From NCBI GenBank assembly GCA_903879975.1, contig CAIRNL010000134.1, positions 1 to 9,517 of the forward strand: a DNA stretch of 9,517 bases, read 5' to 3'. The DNA is from an uncultured Chloroflexota bacterium (lineage in GTDB: Bacteria > Chloroflexota > Anaerolineae > Caldilineales > Caldilineaceae). Below are positions 7,069 to 9,517 of this stretch, one piece after another (positions within the stretch are counted from its first letter, which is position 1; each line of letters starts with the position of its first letter). The notes under the pieces were generated by a model. That model made no database searches. It was not told the DNA's origin and saw only the letters and a program-made list of their open reading frames with translations. The position numbers were made by a program, and so were the translations under genes.

Positions 7069-8682
7069 ATGTCTGGTAACACCAGTCAGCGACAGTGGAT
7101 GCCCTGGCGTGTGCGGACGCTGCTGGCAGTACTCCTGGCGCTGGGAATGCTGATCCCTGTGGTCAGCGCTTTTGCTCAAGATGAAGCAGTGAGGCCGAAT
7201 GACAAGCTGTGTATTGAAGGCTCTGTCATCGACTGGGAAGAATACCTCCTCGACTCGTCCAATAACGATCCCGACGTGATCGACCCTTGGACGATCAACT
7301 ACGCACCGTACGTGGGCACACAGGCCGAGCAGCCGGCTCAAGTGCAGACGAAAGATGGCAAGTTCAAGATCGAAAGCTACGGCGATGCCGCTCTTTCGGT
7401 TGGCCTGTGGAACTTCTCCATCGTGATTCCGCAGAACACCAACTGGGAGGGTGTCACCCCAACCAGTTTTGATGTGCCGCTCAATTACGGCTCTGATCAG
7501 TGTGCCCAGATTCGCTTCAAGCTGGTCCGTCGCGTACCGGTGATCGTCACCAAGATCAACGACGCGCACGAGCCGTTGAAAGGCTGGGTCATGCAGGCGG
7601 CGCCCGGCAAGGGCAATTGGTTTGCCTCGCCTGTTGAAGTGACGACTGACGCCAACGGTGAAGCACAGTTCCGCCTGACCCCAGGTTTGTGGGCCTTCAC
7701 GGAAAGGGCGCCGCACGGGGTGCCCTATATGGCCATCATGCCTTCCTCCGGTAGGCAGGAGCTTCATGTCGCGTATGAGGTCGACGATGCGGGCGCGCCG
7801 GTTGTGCAGCGGATTCGCTTTAAGAACCGTGTCACGGAGTACGGCTGCATCGACGTCTATAAGCTGGACGTCCCGCCCGTAGATGCTGCGAACAGTGCCT
7901 CGACCCCACTGCCCGGCTGGAAGATGACTGTCAAGCGCGCCAATGGCACGGTGGTCGCCACCGGCTACACCGATGCCAGCGGTAAAGTCACCTTCAGCCA
8001 CCTGCCCTTCGGTCCCTATACGGTCGTCGAAGAGCACCGGACCGGGTGGGCGCCGGCTTCGCCGACCGGTTTCACTGTCGATGTTACAACTGATGATCCC
8101 TGTTCAACAGTCACTTTCTTCAACGAGCAGGACTTTGGCTTCAGTTTCGTCGGCCGTAAGATTGATACAAATGGCAAGGTGGGTCTCCCGAACTGGAAGA
8201 TCAGGATCACGCCATTGGATAAGGGTGGTGCCCTGCCCGAGAACGGCACGGACGATCCTGACCATAACAACACGAAGTATGTCCTGACTGATGGCCTCGG
8301 CCAGTACCGCTTCGACTTTGCTACCAATGACTACCGCGTGCCCGGCGCTCGCTACCAGATCTGTGAAGCAGAGGTCGCCGGCTGGCTTCCCCACACGCCG
8401 CTGTGCTACACGGTTCGCCTGCCCCACGATCCCGGCTCGCCGGTGAAGGTGTGGGACTTCGAGAATCAACAGGTTGGTCACTGGGAGACCGTGATTTACG
8501 GCCGTCCCTCGACCAGCACTGGCGCCTGCGCACACTCGGTAACAGTTCAGCCTGGCGATAGCCTGTATGGTATCGGCGCCTACTACGGCGTGTCGGCCAG
8601 CGCAATGCTGGCAGCCAACCCATGGGTCTACAGCCGGCCGCACTACTATGTCTATCCGGGCGATACGGTCTGCGTGCCGTAA
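7069..8682 (+). CDS. Secreted CnaB/SpaA-like repeat protein with C-terminal LysM domain
   Basis: A 537-residue exported surface protein. Residues 1-36 are a signal peptide (R14/R16, hydrophobic 17-33, AFA before Q37). Four beta-sandwich units follow: about 45-155, 156-254, 258-354 and 358-468. Units 2-4 each carry a Lys in the first strand, a Glu in the middle and an Asn in the last strand (K162/E212/N253, K265/E321/N352, K364/E433/N466), the pattern of CnaB-type domains that form internal isopeptide bonds. Unit 1 lacks all three. A linker (469-486) leads to a LysM domain (about 487-535; VTVQPGDSLYGI at 491-502) that should bind glycan, probably peptidoglycan. Eight cysteines fall in likely pairs: 48/145, 260/345, 432/446 and 487/535. 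There is no LPXTG motif or C-terminal membrane anchor. ATG has AAAGGAGAG with GGAG 6 bases upstream. Likely a wall-bound structural or adhesive protein; the ligand is unknown. It appears monocistronic, between an AT-rich leader and a strong terminator. Confidence 0.85.
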   Translation: MSGNTSQRQWMPWRVRTLLAVLLALGMLIPVVSAFAQDEAVRPNDKLCIEGSVIDWEEYLLDSSNNDPDVIDPWTINYAPYVGTQAEQPAQVQTKDGKFKIESYGDAALSVGLWNFSIVIPQNTNWEGVTPTSFDVPLNYGSDQCAQIRFKLVRRVPVIVTKINDAHEPLKGWVMQAAPGKGNWFASPVEVTTDANGEAQFRLTPGLWAFTERAPHGVPYMAIMPSSGRQELHVAYEVDDAGAPVVQRIRFKNRVTEYGCIDVYKLDVPPVDAANSASTPLPGWKMTVKRANGTVVATGYTDASGKVTFSHLPFGPYTVVEEHRTGWAPASPTGFTVDVTTDDPCSTVTFFNEQDFGFSFVGRKIDTNGKVGLPNWKIRITPLDKGGALPENGTDDPDHNNTKYVLTDGLGQYRFDFATNDYRVPGARYQICEAEVAGWLPHTPLCYTVRLPHDPGSPVKVWDFENQQVGHWETVIYGRPSTSTGACAHSVTVQPGDSLYGIGAYYGVSASAMLAANPWVYSRPHYYVYPGDTVCVP

Positions 8683-8840
8683 GCTCACTGCTCTCGGCGC
8701 ACTGGGCGTACAATCTTGCGGCAGCACAGAGTTGCTGCGCTGCCAACGCCCGCTGAGTGCACTGGAGCCTGTCGTTTTGCTTGGAGGGGGGCCGGCATTG
8801 GCGCCTGCCGCAGGCGCCTGACAACTGAATAACAGCGTTC
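8683..8840 (+). other. Structured 3' untranslated region of the CnaB-LysM gene
   Basis: No gene seen. GCACT-GGGCGT (8699-8709) pairs with ACGCCC and AGTGC (8746-8751 and 8756-8760, 4-base bulge), enclosing an inner hairpin GCAGCA (8721-8726) with TGCTGC (8733-8738). A second, separate hairpin GGCGCCTG (8800-8807) with CAGGCGCC (8811-8818) has a 3-base loop and no T tract. Both precede the terminator and would lie in the 3' end of the transcript. Confidence 0.45.
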
Positions 8841-8876
8841 GAGCCAGGTTTCCCAGAGGGAACCTGGCTCTTTTTT
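8841..8876 (+). terminator. Strong intrinsic terminator
   Basis: GAGCCAGGTTTCCC (8841-8854) pairs with GGGAACCTGGCTC (8858-8870), 13 base pairs with a single bulged T and a 3-base AGA loop, followed directly by six T (8871-8876). Canonical Rho-independent terminator for the gene ending at 8682. The reverse strand has no matching T run, so it is mainly one-directional. Confidence 0.92.
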
Positions 8877-9005
8877 GCCGCAGCTGAACGTTTGTGTGCC
8901 GGGCTGTTCCAGAGGAGCGACGACGCCGGTTGCTTCTGCGCCCGTCAAGCGTCCGCGTTGGCTCCTTCTTGCCGCTCCGTTTCTTCCCGCGTCCCTGCCC
9001 CCCGA

Positions 9006-9021
9006 TGGTAAAATCATGTAA
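9006..9021 (+). promoter_or_regulatory. Extended -10 promoter for a leaderless glycosyltransferase mRNA
   Basis: TGG-TAAAAT (9006-9014) is a TGn-extended -10 with 5 of 6 bases matching TATAAT. The coding ATG begins 7 bases after its last T, where transcription would be expected to start. No purine-rich ribosome-binding site precedes the ATG and no convincing -35 is visible. A leaderless transcript is inferred. The rest of the gap after the terminator (8877-9005) is GC-rich and pyrimidine-rich near its end, with nothing else recognisable. Confidence 0.5.
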
Positions 9022-9517
9022 TGCATATTGGCGTTCTCACCCACAACTACCCGCGCTTCACCGGCGATTTTAGCGGCACTTTCGTGGAAGCACTCTGTGA
9101 AGAATTGGCCGTGCAGGGCCAGCGGGTCACCGTCTATGCCCCATACGATCCGGCCTACCGGCGACCCCTCCACGCGCCGGTCAATCTGCAACTCTATCGC
9201 TACGTCTGGCCGGACTCGCTGCACAGGCTCGGTTATATGCGTACCATGCACGCCGATCTGGCGCTGCGCCTCGAGGCGTACGCCCTCAGCCCGGCCCTCT
9301 TTGCCCGCGGCATCCAGGCGACGATGGCCGGGGCGCGCCGCAGCCGCCCCGATGTGCTCCACGCTCACTGGCTGCTGCCCAATGGCTTCATCGCCGCGGT
9401 CGTGGCCCGCCGCCTAGGCATCCCGCTCGTCATCTCGATCCCTGGCTCTGACGCACAGGTGGCGCGTAGCAACCCGCTCTTTCGCAGCCTGGCACGCTAC
9501 GCGCTGCACCAGGCAGA
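9021..9517 (+). CDS. Glycosyltransferase family 4 protein, N-terminal part (runs off the window)
   Basis: The frame opens at ATG 9021 with MHIGVLTHNYPRFTGDFSGT and stays open for 165 codons to the window end, so the C-terminal sugar-nucleotide-binding half is missing. Family knowledge: retaining GT-B enzymes of family GT4 start with a Rossmann strand and a glycine-rich acceptor loop, here GDFSGTFVEAL (15-25). Next come an amphipathic helix and a strand (QRVTVYAP, 34-41), then HAHW (114-117) before a helix, and an ISIPGSD turn (138-144). All are present in order. It would transfer a sugar from a nucleotide donor onto a lipid or glycan acceptor at the cytoplasmic membrane face; donor and acceptor cannot be told. 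The start is chosen by conservation of the N-terminal strand and by the -10 just upstream. An overlapping ATGTAATG places an ATG-TAA start-stop against it. Confidence 0.88.
   Translation, partial: MHIGVLTHNYPRFTGDFSGTFVEALCEELAVQGQRVTVYAPYDPAYRRPLHAPVNLQLYRYVWPDSLHRLGYMRTMHADLALRLEAYALSPALFARGIQATMAGARRSRPDVLHAHWLLPNGFIAAVVARRLGIPLVISIPGSDAQVARSNPLFRSLARYALHQA

Noticed and set aside
7009..8037. A 342-codon minus-strand frame over the start of the CnaB-LysM gene
   Set aside because: It overlaps a gene with signal peptide, repeat triads and ribosome-binding site, and itself has no domain signature.
8567..8821. Short plus-strand frame crossing the end of the CnaB-LysM gene
   Set aside because: It lies mainly in another frame of the LysM codons and the structured 3' region, has no ribosome-binding site, and its composition is non-protein-like.
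1..9517. Mobile elements, CRISPR arrays, defence islands, tRNA or rRNA genes
   Set aside because: No transposase or integrase motifs, regularly spaced repeats, attachment-site duplications or RNA gene signatures were seen, and the genes are conventional housekeeping or surface functions.

Overview
The window reads as a high-GC bacterial chromosome segment with no mobile-element, CRISPR, tRNA or rRNA signature. The gene content fits the phylum Chloroflexota, probably the Anaerolineae/Caldilineae side: a type 2 isopentenyl-diphosphate isomerase paired with a short-chain prenyl synthase, an M1 metallopeptidase with a HEAT-repeat tail, and a secreted repeat protein ending in a cysteine-bracketed LysM domain. 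That placement is an inference from gene style and was not checked by any search.

Layout. (1) 1-1682, plus strand: the last 50 codons of a 2-oxoacid dehydrogenase E1 beta-type subunit, then after 9 bases a complete E2 acyltransferase with a lipoyl domain, one clear and one degenerate E1/E3-binding domain, an Ala/Pro linker and the catalytic domain. A GC-rich hairpin at 1734-1757 separates it from the convergent pair that follows. (2) 3844-1773, minus strand: fni (TTG start) and a class I prenyl diphosphate synthase, overlapping by 7 bases (ATGTTGA). Together they isomerise IPP to DMAPP and condense these to an allylic diphosphate, probably GGPP. (3) 3985-6537, plus strand: an 850-residue M1 zinc aminopeptidase with a HEAT-like C-terminal half and a terminal coiled coil, transcribed divergently from fni. 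(4) 6538-7068: a 531-base gene-free stretch with hairpins and a terminator-like stem near 6690-6710. It then drops sharply in GC (about one third GC over 6721-6900) and forms the promoter/leader zone of the next gene, with a second perfectly spaced Shine-Dalgarno over an ATG-TGA start-stop. (5) 7069-8682, plus strand: a secreted 537-residue protein with a signal peptide, four beta-sandwich units and a C-terminal LysM. Three of the units carry the Lys/Glu/Asn triad expected of self-crosslinking CnaB/SpaA domains. A structured 3' region follows, with a very strong intrinsic terminator at 8841-8876. (6) 9021-end, plus strand: the N-terminal part of a GT-B family 4 glycosyltransferase, with an extended -10 placed so close to the ATG that the mRNA is probably leaderless.

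The blocks look like separate transcription units: central carbon metabolism (E1/E2), isoprenoid precursors (fni/synthase), peptide turnover (M1), cell surface (CnaB-LysM) and surface glycan synthesis (GT4). I see no defence, secretion or biosynthetic cluster that would count as a new system. The most interesting material is the CnaB-LysM protein and its unusual AT-rich leader.
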